Positions 23,197 through 30,236 of a stretch of DNA of 37,307 nt are shown here, one piece after another (the first letter of the stretch is position 1; every line of letters begins with the position of its first letter). Both the position numbers and the translations under genes were made by a program. The notes under the pieces are model-generated. The model saw nothing but the letters and a program-made list of their open reading frames with translations, was not told where the DNA came from and ran no database searches. This stretch comes from an uncultured Bacteroidales bacterium (GTDB lineage Bacteria; Bacteroidota; Bacteroidia; Bacteroidales; WCHB1-69): assembly GCA_905233745.1 (NCBI GenBank), contig CAJODA010000015.1, forward strand, positions 1 to 37,307. Reading direction: 5' to 3'.

Positions 23197-24528
23197 TTAA
23201 GCAGCGGTTTGTCTCCACGGATACCATTTCATAAATACGAGAGACGCGGCCAGAATAAGCACACCGTAGATCCATTCGGAGCACCATACCCAGCGCAAGG
23301 GGAAATGGAAAACGGTTGTGGCGAGGTATATGTGCAATATGTAGAAAAAAAGCACGCCGGTTTCGAGTATCAGTGCGATGAATGTGTTTCCGGTTCCGGA
23401 CACGAACTCGAAATAGATCATGGCGGCAGTCATGATAATGGCGCCGATGAATATGGTGTAGAGTACGGGAACCGACTGCATTGCCAGGGCGGTGTCATCG
23501 GTGTATATGGAGGCCACTTGCTGTGGGAAGAGGGCGAAAAACGCCAGGATGGGCAGCAATGTGAGGGTTGACATCATGAGGATGCGAAGCAGTGTTTTGG
23601 GAATCTCCTCCGTGCGCCCCGCACCCATGAGCCGGCTGGTAATGGTGTTGGCTGTGGCACTATAGGCGAAAACGGTGAGGGTGCACAGCATATAGACGCT
23701 GCGCACAATGCCGGATATAGCCATGGACTCTTCGCCCAAGTGCTCAATCATGGCGAAAAAGAGGAACCATGAGCCGAAGGATATAAGACGCTGGAACATC
23801 GTAGGAAGTGAAATCTTCAGGACCGAACGCAACAGCGTTCCGTCGAACTTCTGGAATGAGAACAACCGGTAATCCTTGTACGGCAGTTTCAGGAATGTGT
23901 AAACAAAAAAGGTAAGGCAGGCGGTGGCTTCGGCCAGCACGGAAGAGAGGCCCGCGCCGGCAACCCCCATTTTTGGGAGACCGAAATTACCGAAAATGAG
24001 TGCGTAGTCGAAGAAGATGTTCACTACCGCCATCATCAGAGTTGTGATGGTGATAATCTTGGTGTTGGAAAGCCCGATGTACAGAGAACGGAAAAGATAG
24101 TTGACGCTGACAAAGATGATGCCCCATTGGCGGAAGTCCATGAATTTGAGGGCGGAGGCGTAGATGTTGGGAGAGGCTATGATGTGCGAGAAAAGCCCTT
24201 TTGTGCAGAATGACAGCACCCCTAGCAGGCCAAGTCCCAATATCAAGGTGAAATAAAGCCCGTGTTCGAAAATCTTTCCTATTTTCTCAATGTTCCCTTC
24301 TCCCAACCGCCGTGCTACCATAATCTGTATGCCTACGGAAAAGCCTTGGGTGATGGTGGTGAAGACCAGGTAATATAGACCGGCCATCATGGCTGCGCCG
24401 AGTTCGGCATTCCCGACATGACCCAGAAATATGGTGTTAACCAGCACAATAATGGTTTGTGCAAGATTCCCGAAGATGATAGGATAGGTGATTTTCCAGA
24501 TCTCTTTGTGGCTAACAGAGAGTTTCAT
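23197..24528 (-). CDS. MATE family efflux transporter
   Basis: A 443-residue inner-membrane protein with about 12 hydrophobic segments in two homologous six-helix halves, as in the MATE/NorM/DinF superfamily of cation-coupled drug or metabolite exporters. Recognisable segments are TYPIIFGNLAQTIIVLVNTIFLGHVGNAELGA (first half, about 14-45) and GFSVGIQIMVARRLGEGN. In the second half are the repeat-equivalent ISLPTMFQRLISFGSWFLFFAMIEHLG and SATANTITSRLMGAGRTEEI. Length is normal. Substrate cannot be told. The start ATG follows a -7 box 36 nt upstream. It diverges from the YfcC-type carrier and converges with the candidate RNA. Confidence 0.92.
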   Translation of the reverse strand: MKLSVSHKEIWKITYPIIFGNLAQTIIVLVNTIFLGHVGNAELGAAMMAGLYYLVFTTITQGFSVGIQIMVARRLGEGNIEKIGKIFEHGLYFTLILGLGLLGVLSFCTKGLFSHIIASPNIYASALKFMDFRQWGIIFVSVNYLFRSLYIGLSNTKIITITTLMMAVVNIFFDYALIFGNFGLPKMGVAGAGLSSVLAEATACLTFFVYTFLKLPYKDYRLFSFQKFDGTLLRSVLKISLPTMFQRLISFGSWFLFFAMIEHLGEESMAISGIVRSVYMLCTLTVFAYSATANTITSRLMGAGRTEEIPKTLLRILMMSTLTLLPILAFFALFPQQVASIYTDDTALAMQSVPVLYTIFIGAIIMTAAMIYFEFVSGTGNTFIALILETGVLFFYILHIYLATTVFHFPLRWVWCSEWIYGVLILAASLVFMKWYPWRQTAA

Positions 24529-24563
24529 TTGACCAGATTGATATTAGATTCTTAAACAGGATG

Positions 24564-24571
24564 CAAAAATA
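24564..24571 (-). promoter_or_regulatory. -7 box for the MATE gene
   Basis: Minus-strand TATTTTTG, 36 nt before the ATG, in the divergent gap with the YfcC-type gene. Confidence 0.45.
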
Positions 24572-24625
24572 CGCTTTTTTCGCCCCGGCTTTATCGAAAA
24601 CGGAGACACTCTTTATAAAAATCAC

Positions 24626-24633
24626 TATCTTTG
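24626..24633 (+). promoter_or_regulatory. -7 box for the YfcC-type carrier
   Basis: TATCTTTG, 62 nt before the ATG at 24695. No clear -33. Confidence 0.5.
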
Positions 24634-24694
24634 CGCCCTATTTTCTTTATCATCCATAATAATAATCAGCTTTTCAGGACTAATACATCTATTT

Positions 24695-26299
24695 ATGCGA
24701 ACCCAATTTAAAATACCCCATACCTTCACGATCGTTTTTGCCATTATTGTTGTGTGTGCCGTGCTCACCTGGATTATCCCTGGTGGCGAGTTCGACCGGC
24801 AGACTGTCATGGTGGACGGTCATGCACGAAATGTGGTGGTAAGCGACTCGTATCATCATGTTCATAACCAGCCCCAAACCTGGCAGGTCTTCACCTCTTT
24901 CTTCAAGGGCTTTGAACGGACTGCCAATATTATCGTGTTCATCCTGATGATAGGAGGGGCTTTCTGGATTATGAACGAGACCAACGCCATCAATAAGGGA
25001 ATCTATCTGTTTCTGGACAGGACGCGCAAGATGCAGAGACACAGGTTTTTCCGAGCAGTTGGGGTGAATAACCTGCTGATTGTGGCCATTATGGTCATGT
25101 TCAGCTTGTTCGGCTCGGTGTTTGGCATGAGTGAGGAGACCATAGCCTTCATTGTGATTTTTATCCCGCTGGCCATCTCCATGGGCTACGACTCGATCAC
25201 GGGCGTGCTGATGTGCTATGTGGCTGCGCACGTGGGGTTCGCCGGTGCCATGCTCAATCCCTTCACCATCGGCATTGCGCAGGGTTTGTCGGGACTGCCC
25301 ACGTTCTCCGGCATCGGCTACCGTCTGTTCTGCTGGATTCTGTTGACCGTGGTGGCTATCGTTTTCACCTTGATTTACGCCAATTGGGTGAAAAAGCATC
25401 CCGAAAAGTCGGTGATGTATGAAATTGACCAGTATTGGCGTGACAAAACCGGCGAAGTGAGCACAGATCAGTCGGTCACCAGATCGTCGCTGGCCACGTG
25501 GATTGTGTATGGTCTTGTGGCCGCCGTGCTGATTTTCTGTGCGATAAAAATGCCTCGAACCGATATCACGGTGGGTATGGGCACGCATTCGGTCGTTCTG
25601 TTTCCCGTCATCGCCGCCTGCTATGTGGTGCTGGGCCTCTTTGCCGTCCGCAAGTCGGTGCACCACTATATTCTGGTTCTCCTGCTGCTCACCATTGTAG
25701 CGTTGGTGACCGGTGTGCTCGGGTACGGCTGGTATGTGATGGAGATTGCCGGACTCTTTTTCGCCATGGGTATTGCCGCCGGTTTTGCGTTCAACCTGAA
25801 ACTGGACCGTATCGTGCGGCTGTTTTTAGAGGGATGCAAGGACATTATGGTGGCTGCGCTGGTGGTGGGTCTCGCCGGAGGCATTATTGTGATTCTGGAA
25901 GACGGTAAAATCATTGACACAATCCTATACGCTATCTCGCAGGGCTTTGGCGATTCTGGACGCATCGGCACTACGGGTGTGATGTATGTGGTGCAGAACC
26001 TGCTCAATCTGATTATCCCGTCGGGTTCGGCCAAGGCCGCGCTCACCATCCCCATGATGGCCGAGTGGTCGGACTTGATGGGCGTGTCGCGTCAGCTCAC
26101 CGTGTTGGCCTTCCAATTCGGAGACGGATTCACCAATATGATTACGCCTACCTCCGGCGTGCTGATTGGCGTGCTTGGTGTGGCCCGCATACCTTACGCC
26201 AAATGGCTCAAGTTCGTGTGGCCGTTTATTCTCGGCCTGATTCTGCTGGGATTCATCCTCCTGTTACCGCCCCTTTTCATGCCGTTTGCGGGGTTCTGA
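24695..26299 (+). CDS. YfcC family (C4-dicarboxylate anaerobic carrier-like) membrane transporter
   Basis: A 534-residue polytopic inner-membrane protein with about 12-13 hydrophobic segments. The opening (FKIPHTFTIVFAIIVVCAVLTWIIPGGEFDR) is the hallmark of the YfcC/DcuC-like group. Other family segments are GGAFWIMNETNAINKGI, FSLFGSVFGMSEETIAF, GFAGAMLNPFTIGIAQGLSGLP, LLNLIIPSGSAKAALTIPMM and FGDGFTNMITPTSGVLIGVLGVARIPYAKWLKF. Such carriers are assumed to move carboxylates or amino acids; the substrate is unknown. An unusual point is the 3' end: its last 106 nt overlap the converging YdeI-family gene. Confidence 0.9.
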   Translation: MRTQFKIPHTFTIVFAIIVVCAVLTWIIPGGEFDRQTVMVDGHARNVVVSDSYHHVHNQPQTWQVFTSFFKGFERTANIIVFILMIGGAFWIMNETNAINKGIYLFLDRTRKMQRHRFFRAVGVNNLLIVAIMVMFSLFGSVFGMSEETIAFIVIFIPLAISMGYDSITGVLMCYVAAHVGFAGAMLNPFTIGIAQGLSGLPTFSGIGYRLFCWILLTVVAIVFTLIYANWVKKHPEKSVMYEIDQYWRDKTGEVSTDQSVTRSSLATWIVYGLVAAVLIFCAIKMPRTDITVGMGTHSVVLFPVIAACYVVLGLFAVRKSVHHYILVLLLLTIVALVTGVLGYGWYVMEIAGLFFAMGIAAGFAFNLKLDRIVRLFLEGCKDIMVAALVVGLAGGIIVILEDGKIIDTILYAISQGFGDSGRIGTTGVMYVVQNLLNLIIPSGSAKAALTIPMMAEWSDLMGVSRQLTVLAFQFGDGFTNMITPTSGVLIGVLGVARIPYAKWLKFVWPFILGLILLGFILLLPPLFMPFAGF

Positions 26300-26637
26300 A
26301 TGTTTTCCCTCAATGCCTGTATTCCAGCTTCCGTCATGAGTCCAGCTGACATCAGTCGGTGGCAGCGGTCGATGTTCCGTTCTGTCCAGTGACTGCCTTT
26401 GCGGCGGGGCGAGAGGCGTTGCGCCAGCCGTCCGTCGGGCAGCCGTTTGCAGGTACTGTCGATCCACCCGAAGCAGAGGGCCTCTTCCACCGTATCGACA
26501 TACGGCAGCGCATCCTCGCGCGGCGTTTTGCTGCGACTGGTCGTCACCCAGCATTCCTTGGCAGTCAGGTGGTTTTCGGTGAGCCACTGCCGAAGCTGTG
26601 CACGGTTGGAATAATCTAACAGGTTGGTGATTTCCAT
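26194..26637 (-). CDS. YdeI/OmpD-associated family protein, shortened
   Basis: A 147-residue protein whose first ~112 residues match the YdeI family (LRQWLTENHLTAKECWV, VDTVEEALCFGWIDSTCKRLPDGRLAQRLSPRRKGSHWTERNIDRCHRLMSAGLMTEAGIQAL). Family members are usually about 190 residues with a conserved C-terminal half (bacteriocin-protection/OmpD-associated). Here homology stops near residue 115, where the frame enters the opposing YfcC-type gene, and the rest (NPANGMKRGGNRRMNPSRIRPRING) is Arg/Asn-rich read-through of that gene's complement. The gene has probably lost its 3' part. A truncated but expressed protein or a pseudogene are both possible. It lies 12 nt after the MBL gene. Confidence 0.75.
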   Translation of the reverse strand: MEITNLLDYSNRAQLRQWLTENHLTAKECWVTTSRSKTPREDALPYVDTVEEALCFGWIDSTCKRLPDGRLAQRLSPRRKGSHWTERNIDRCHRLMSAGLMTEAGIQALRENIQNPANGMKRGGNRRMNPSRIRPRINGHTNLSHLA

Positions 26638-26649
26638 AAATAATACGTA

Positions 26650-27543
26650 TTATTGTTTCTTGCTACGGTCACGGAGATTGATGAAATGTTCGTAGCAGTG
26701 GGCTCCCGCAAAGTATTGGCCGTTGTCGCGGACATTCTTGAAAATGCGTGTGCGTGTGGCGGTTGCCTGTGCTGGGTCAGCATCGTAGTGAGCACAGAAC
26801 TGCGGGTGGTCCAGCTGGAGGTCTTGGGCGTGGAGCAGATCGCCGGCGATGAGGCACATTCCGGCCACTTCATAAACGGTATGGCCCGGGGTGTGGCCCG
26901 GCGCAAGCATGGCGACGACCATGCCATTGAAGAGTTCTTCGCCGTCGTGGATGGTCTTGACATGTCCCTTGTAGGCCTTCATCACCTTTTTCCACATACC
27001 GTTGTTTTTCGCTAACGGACCGCCGTCACTCCAAGCATCATACTCCTCTTGTGAGAGGTAGAGGGTGGCGTTGGGGAACGCCGCACTTCCGTTAAGCAGC
27101 AGACCGCCGATATGGTCGAAGTGCAGATGTGTGAGACATACGGCAGTGACTTTTGAGGGATCAAAATTCGCTTCCTTCATGCTTTCCAGCAGACGGCCGC
27201 CATTGTCAGCGCCCAGTCCGGCATCAAAGAGTATCGTATTTGACGAATCGACGACCATGTATGCGTTGATTGCCGAGCGTGATGCTCCTGTGGGCATTAG
27301 CGTGGTAAGCAGACTGTCGTTGTAGGAGCCGAGGAAGAGCTCTTTGGACATCTCGTTCTCCTTGTCCACCAGGCCGAAAACCATAGGTTTGTCGCCCTTC
27401 ATGAGCAATGAGGCACCATCCTTTGTGGTTATGGTGATGACGGGCTCTTGGGGGGTGTCTGTCGTTTGGGCTTGCGAATTGCCGTTGCGGCAGGATGCGG
27501 CCAGAACTATCGTTACGGTCAGCAGAAAAATGGTGTGTTTCAT
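26650..27543 (-). CDS. MBL-fold metallo-hydrolase, predicted lipoprotein
   Basis: A 297-residue exported metallo-beta-lactamase-fold hydrolase. The signal peptide ends in a lipobox (VLAASC, Cys18), so it is probably membrane-anchored on the periplasmic side. The zinc motif HxHxDH is His139-Leu-His141-Phe-Asp143-His144 (CLTHLHFDHIGG). Further ligands are in APGHTPGHTVYE, the Asp of LIAGDLLH and the His of FAGAHCYEH. The layout resembles AHL-lactonase/AidC-like and arylsulfatase-like groups, so a lactone or ester substrate is possible but unproven. The promoter region is duplicated upstream of the DAACS gene. Start: ATG at 27543, giving MKHTIFLLTV. Confidence 0.9.
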   Translation of the reverse strand: MKHTIFLLTVTIVLAASCRNGNSQAQTTDTPQEPVITITTKDGASLLMKGDKPMVFGLVDKENEMSKELFLGSYNDSLLTTLMPTGASRSAINAYMVVDSSNTILFDAGLGADNGGRLLESMKEANFDPSKVTAVCLTHLHFDHIGGLLLNGSAAFPNATLYLSQEEYDAWSDGGPLAKNNGMWKKVMKAYKGHVKTIHDGEELFNGMVVAMLAPGHTPGHTVYEVAGMCLIAGDLLHAQDLQLDHPQFCAHYDADPAQATATRTRIFKNVRDNGQYFAGAHCYEHFINLRDRSKKQ

Positions 27544-27606
27544 AACTTCAGTTTAATGATTTTGATGTGTATATCATTCATATTTCGCTCAGTCACCTTG
27601 ACTGTG

Positions 27607-27614
27607 CAAAAATA
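27607..27614 (-). promoter_or_regulatory. -7 box for the MBL gene
   Basis: Minus-strand TATTTTTG, 63 nt before the ATG, within a 22-bp stretch (27606-27627) repeated exactly at 29171-29192. Confidence 0.5.
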
Positions 27615-27649
27615 CAAAATAATGTTAGCCGACTATCGTCACAATCTTG

Positions 27650-27775
27650 TAATACCGTTTCCGGATAATCACCAGCCGTACCAGCCAGATTACGAAGCCT
27701 GCCTGTTTGCAGGGGTTCCTACGCTGCACCACCTGCCTGTGGTCTTTACGCCCCTACGGGGCTTGATTTGTTAAT
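27650..27775. repeat. REP-like GC-rich compound palindrome element
   Basis: A ~125-bp non-coding block that is GC-rich compared with its flanks, with three nested inverted repeats: CCTGC/GCAGG (27698-27713), CCAC/GTGG (27729-27742) and GCCCC-tac-GGGGC (27750-27762). It resembles the dispersed CCCCGTAGGGGCG-containing elements of Bacteroidetes (from memory, not checked). No coding frame is convincing. Together with the MBL promoter it fills the ~300-bp gap between the MBL and DAACS genes; 27776-27842 shows only a weak hairpin (27794-27813). Confidence 0.5.
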
Positions 27776-27842
27776 CATAAACACGTCATTTTTGTCAGAA
27801 TATTATTCCTGACTGAAAAAAATGCTGCATCTGCCGTAACTT

Positions 27843-29051
27843 TCACAACTTCTTCCCCACAATCCGCTGCATCACAACGGCGCAGGAGGCGTCGCCGGTG
27901 ACGGACATGACCGTGCGGCCCATGTCGATGATACGGTCGATGCCGGCGGCCACAGCCACACACTCCACGGGGATGCCTGCCGAGGCGAACACCATCGCCA
28001 TCAACGCCAAGCTGCCACCCGGGATGCCCGGCGTGCCGATGGAGGCTACGGTTGAAGCGAATGCTATGGCCATGTACTGGCTCATCGTAAGGTCTATACC
28101 ACAGCAAGCCGCCATGAACACCGAGGCCACTCCCAAGTAGATGGCGACACCGTCCATGTTGATGGTCGCGCCCAACGACAGCACAAACCGGCCGATGTCC
28201 TTGTTCACGCCCAACTTCTCTGTACACTGCATTGTATAAGGCAGCGTGGCCACCGACGAGTCGCTGGAAAAAGCGAACAGCATGGCCGATTGCATCCCCT
28301 TGAAGAACTTCAGCGGGGAAATCCTGCCCAATAATCCCACTGCGGAGGCATAGACCACCCCCGCATGCATGGCGAAGCAGAAGTAGGCCAAGGCCAACAG
28401 CGCAGCGTAGGAGCCGAGCACCGCAGGACCGTTCTCCACTACCACGGGCGTGAGCATACAGAACACGCCGATGGGCGCCAACGCCATGATGTATCCCAAG
28501 ATTTTGCCTACCACTTCATTGAAGCTGAGCGTCACCTTGCGGGCCAGCTCACCCTTCTCGCCCACATGCACCATCGCGATGCCGAAAAAGAGGGCAATCA
28601 CAATGATCTGCATCATTGCCATGGAGCTCACGGGTTCGAGGATGTTGTTCGGGAACATGTTGACTATCTGGTCCATCACCGACAAATGCGGCGTTTCAAC
28701 AACCTCCGCTGCCGCTTCCGTGTTGATGTGGATGAGCGGGAGGATGCCCTTCAACAGGGAGGGCACCACCAGACCTAGTGCCACGGCAAAAAGGGTTGTC
28801 GTCATGAAATAGAGCAAGGCACGGAGTCCCAGCTTGCCCACCTTGGATACATCGTTCATTGACAGGATGCCCGCCATGATGGAAAAAAGCACCAGTGGCA
28901 CTACGATGAACTTCAGCAGGTTCAGGAAGATGATGCCGATGGGCTGGATGTAGGTGTTGACAAAGTCGGCCTGGTTGCGCAGCAGAATGCCGGCAATTAC
29001 AGCCAGCACGAGGGCGATGCCGATTTGTGCGGTGAGGGAGATTTTTTTCAT
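27843..29051 (-). CDS. DAACS family dicarboxylate/amino acid:cation symporter (GltP/DctA-like)
   Basis: About 402 residues with eight membrane helices and two re-entrant hairpins, a sodium- or proton-coupled importer of glutamate, aspartate or C4-dicarboxylates. Diagnostic motifs are the Ser-rich hairpin FSSDSSVATLPY, ATINMDGVAIYLGV (NMDG ion site), IGTPGIPGGSLALMAM (HP2) and GIDRIIDMGRTVMSVTGD (TM8). In the last, the usual Asn of RTxxNVTGD is Ser, a substitution at an ion/substrate-contact position. I prefer the ATG at 29051 (MKKISLTAQIG); an upstream in-frame TTG at 29060 would add three residues. It has a long leader that is a duplicate of the MBL leader and includes a 14-codon mini-frame. 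Confidence 0.93.
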   Translation of the reverse strand: MKKISLTAQIGIALVLAVIAGILLRNQADFVNTYIQPIGIIFLNLLKFIVVPLVLFSIMAGILSMNDVSKVGKLGLRALLYFMTTTLFAVALGLVVPSLLKGILPLIHINTEAAAEVVETPHLSVMDQIVNMFPNNILEPVSSMAMMQIIVIALFFGIAMVHVGEKGELARKVTLSFNEVVGKILGYIMALAPIGVFCMLTPVVVENGPAVLGSYAALLALAYFCFAMHAGVVYASAVGLLGRISPLKFFKGMQSAMLFAFSSDSSVATLPYTMQCTEKLGVNKDIGRFVLSLGATINMDGVAIYLGVASVFMAACCGIDLTMSQYMAIAFASTVASIGTPGIPGGSLALMAMVFASAGIPVECVAVAAGIDRIIDMGRTVMSVTGDASCAVVMQRIVGKKL

Positions 29052-29063
29052 ATTGAGCAAAAA

Positions 29064-29108
29064 TTAAATGAGATCTGTTCCGGCCAGAAAAAAAATGGTG
29101 TGTTTCAT
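29064..29108 (-). other. Vestigial MBL-type start (14-codon frame) in the DAACS leader
   Basis: Reads MKHTIFFLAGTDLI and stops. The first six residues, and 18 bases around the start, are identical to the start of the MBL gene at 27543. It ends 12 nt before the DAACS ATG. It may be a remnant of a duplicated MBL 5' end; a translated leader peptide cannot be excluded. Confidence 0.55.
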
Positions 29109-29171
29109 CTGTTTGATTTTAAATTTTTGATTCTTTTTCTTTTTTTGTCTCATTATACCAGTAAGACTGCG

Positions 29172-29179
29172 CAAAAATA
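29172..29179 (-). promoter_or_regulatory. -7 box for the DAACS gene
   Basis: Minus-strand TATTTTTG, 63 nt before the vestigial MKHTIF start, the same distance as in the MBL leader, and inside the shared 22-bp stretch. Confidence 0.5.
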
Positions 29180-29324
29180 CAAAATAATGTTAACGGATTT
29201 ATTGACAAAAATAACTATAACAGATAAAATGGTTGGTCATACGTCGATTCATCCTATTGAACGTAGCGCAAAAGATTCTCCTCTTCGATATTTTGTGTTT
29301 TTGCGGAAACTTTGTGAAAGTACC

Positions 29325-29396
29325 GAATCGTTGCAAAAGACCGAGGCACTGCGGCAAAGCATACTCAAAAAGGCGTTTAGCGGAGAGTTGTTGTAA
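29325..29396 (+). pseudogene. hsdS: Remnant of type I restriction specificity subunit (hsdS C-terminal tail)
   Basis: The last 23 codons read SLQKTEALRQSILKKAFSGELL and stop at TAA, the typical end of HsdS proteins (the consensus resembles LRQSILKKAFEGKL). Upstream, no target-recognition domain or further HsdS sequence is recognisable, and the frame soon runs into the DAACS promoter, so everything else is lost. It is the left border of the accessory island. Confidence 0.75.
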
Positions 29397-29401
29397 TGCA
29401 T

Positions 29402-29517
29402 TTTATAAGTCGTTTGTCTTATACATCGTATTTATAGGCTGATTGGCCGATAAATTGTATTTATAGGTTATTTAGCCGATAAATTGTGTTTATAGGTTGT
29501 TTGACTTATAAAATTTA
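29402..29517 (+). promoter_or_regulatory. Four 29-bp tandem repeats with internal dyads (predicted operators)
   Basis: TTTATA begins at 29402, 29431, 29460 and 29489, an exact 29-bp period. Each unit is an imperfect palindrome of the form TATARGYY-N4-RRCYKATA; the first has perfect arms TATAAG (29404-29409) and CTTATA (29418-29423). The fourth unit contains the -33 element of the next gene. The likely ligand is the helix-turn-helix of the protein encoded at 29542. Confidence 0.75.
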
Positions 29518-29526
29518 GTATCTTTG
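29497..29526 (+). promoter_or_regulatory. Promoter of the cyclase-like/DUF3307 pair
   Basis: TTG at 29497-29499, 19-bp spacer, TATCTTTG at 29519-29526: a full match to the Bacteroidetes -33/-7 consensus. The ATG follows at 29542, leaving a leader of about 10 nt. The -33 lies inside the fourth tandem repeat, so a bound protein would block polymerase. Confidence 0.75.
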
Positions 29527-29541
29527 CAAAAAATTAAAAGT

Positions 29542-30234
29542 ATGAATAAAGCTACAATTTCAGCGGACATAGTCTCTTCTACTGAGTTGACACAATGCGC
29601 GTTAAGTCAATTGCAGAGCGAAATGAAGGCTTTTGTCAAGCAAATAGGAATTGAGTACAAAGGTTCTTGGGGACGATTAAGCAAAGGTGATAACGTGGAG
29701 ATTTATATTGACAACCCACAGGACTCATTGCGGATTGCCCTGCTCTTAAAAACATTGGTAAAAAAGTTCAAGATTGACACGGAATGTGTAGGAAATGACA
29801 CGGACAAGAAGCGTTTGGATATGTTCAAGACCTATGGTATTAGAATTGCTATTGGTGTAGGCGAAATGCGGATTGCCAATAAAAGGACAAATATGTTGGA
29901 TGGCGAGGCCATCTATGCCTCAGGAAGGGCAATTGAGCGACAGCGGACTTCGAACAAATCGAAAATAGTGATAAAAAACACCTTGTTTTTTGATTCCTCG
30001 GATTCAAAATTGACGCAGCAGATAAATGCGTATTTGGGTTTCTTGGATGTGCTATTTAAGCGAGCAACGGAGCGGCAGTGCGAGGTAGTTTATTATCGTT
30101 TGTTGGGCAAAAGTGAAAACGAAATATCTGAGCAATTAGGTATAAAACAATCGGTTGTAAATCAACATTCTACAACATTCGGCTGGAATGCTGTTGAGCA
30201 GTTGCTGAAGTATTACGAACAAATGGAATTCTAA
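29542..30234 (+). CDS. SatD-type class III cyclase-like protein with C-terminal helix-turn-helix
   Basis: A 230-residue soluble protein. Residues ~4-150 follow class III nucleotide cyclase order: ISADIVSSTELT with Asp9 at the first metal position, RLSKGDNVEIYI with Asp50 at the second, then GIRIAIGVGEM (99-109) and DGEAIYASGRAIE (120-132). Arg129 sits where the transition-state Arg would be, but the Asn expected four residues earlier is Tyr125, so activity is uncertain. Residues ~180-225 (YYRLLGKSENEISEQLGIKQSVVNQHS) form a sigma70 region 4-like HTH. This combination is known as the SatD family (named from the S. mutans acid-tolerance locus), of unknown mechanism. Start ATG at 29542 is set by the promoter; an upstream in-frame start at 29524 would lie inside the -7 box. 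The partner gene begins 2 nt after the stop. Confidence 0.8.
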   Translation: MNKATISADIVSSTELTQCALSQLQSEMKAFVKQIGIEYKGSWGRLSKGDNVEIYIDNPQDSLRIALLLKTLVKKFKIDTECVGNDTDKKRLDMFKTYGIRIAIGVGEMRIANKRTNMLDGEAIYASGRAIERQRTSNKSKIVIKNTLFFDSSDSKLTQQINAYLGFLDVLFKRATERQCEVVYYRLLGKSENEISEQLGIKQSVVNQHSTTFGWNAVEQLLKYYEQMEF

Positions 30235-30236
30235 AT

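Noticed and set aside
23197-24528. MATE gene as part of a drug-resistance island
   Set aside because: It is a single chromosomal-type exporter with its own promoter and no mobile element or regulator beside it.
27794-27813. Terminator hairpin for the DAACS gene
   Set aside because: GTCAG/CTGAC with a short extension exists, but no T tract follows it on the minus strand and the stem is weak.
29402-29517. CRISPR array
   Set aside because: The four 29-bp units are directly contiguous with no spacers, each is an internal palindrome, and no cas gene is nearby. Operators fit better.
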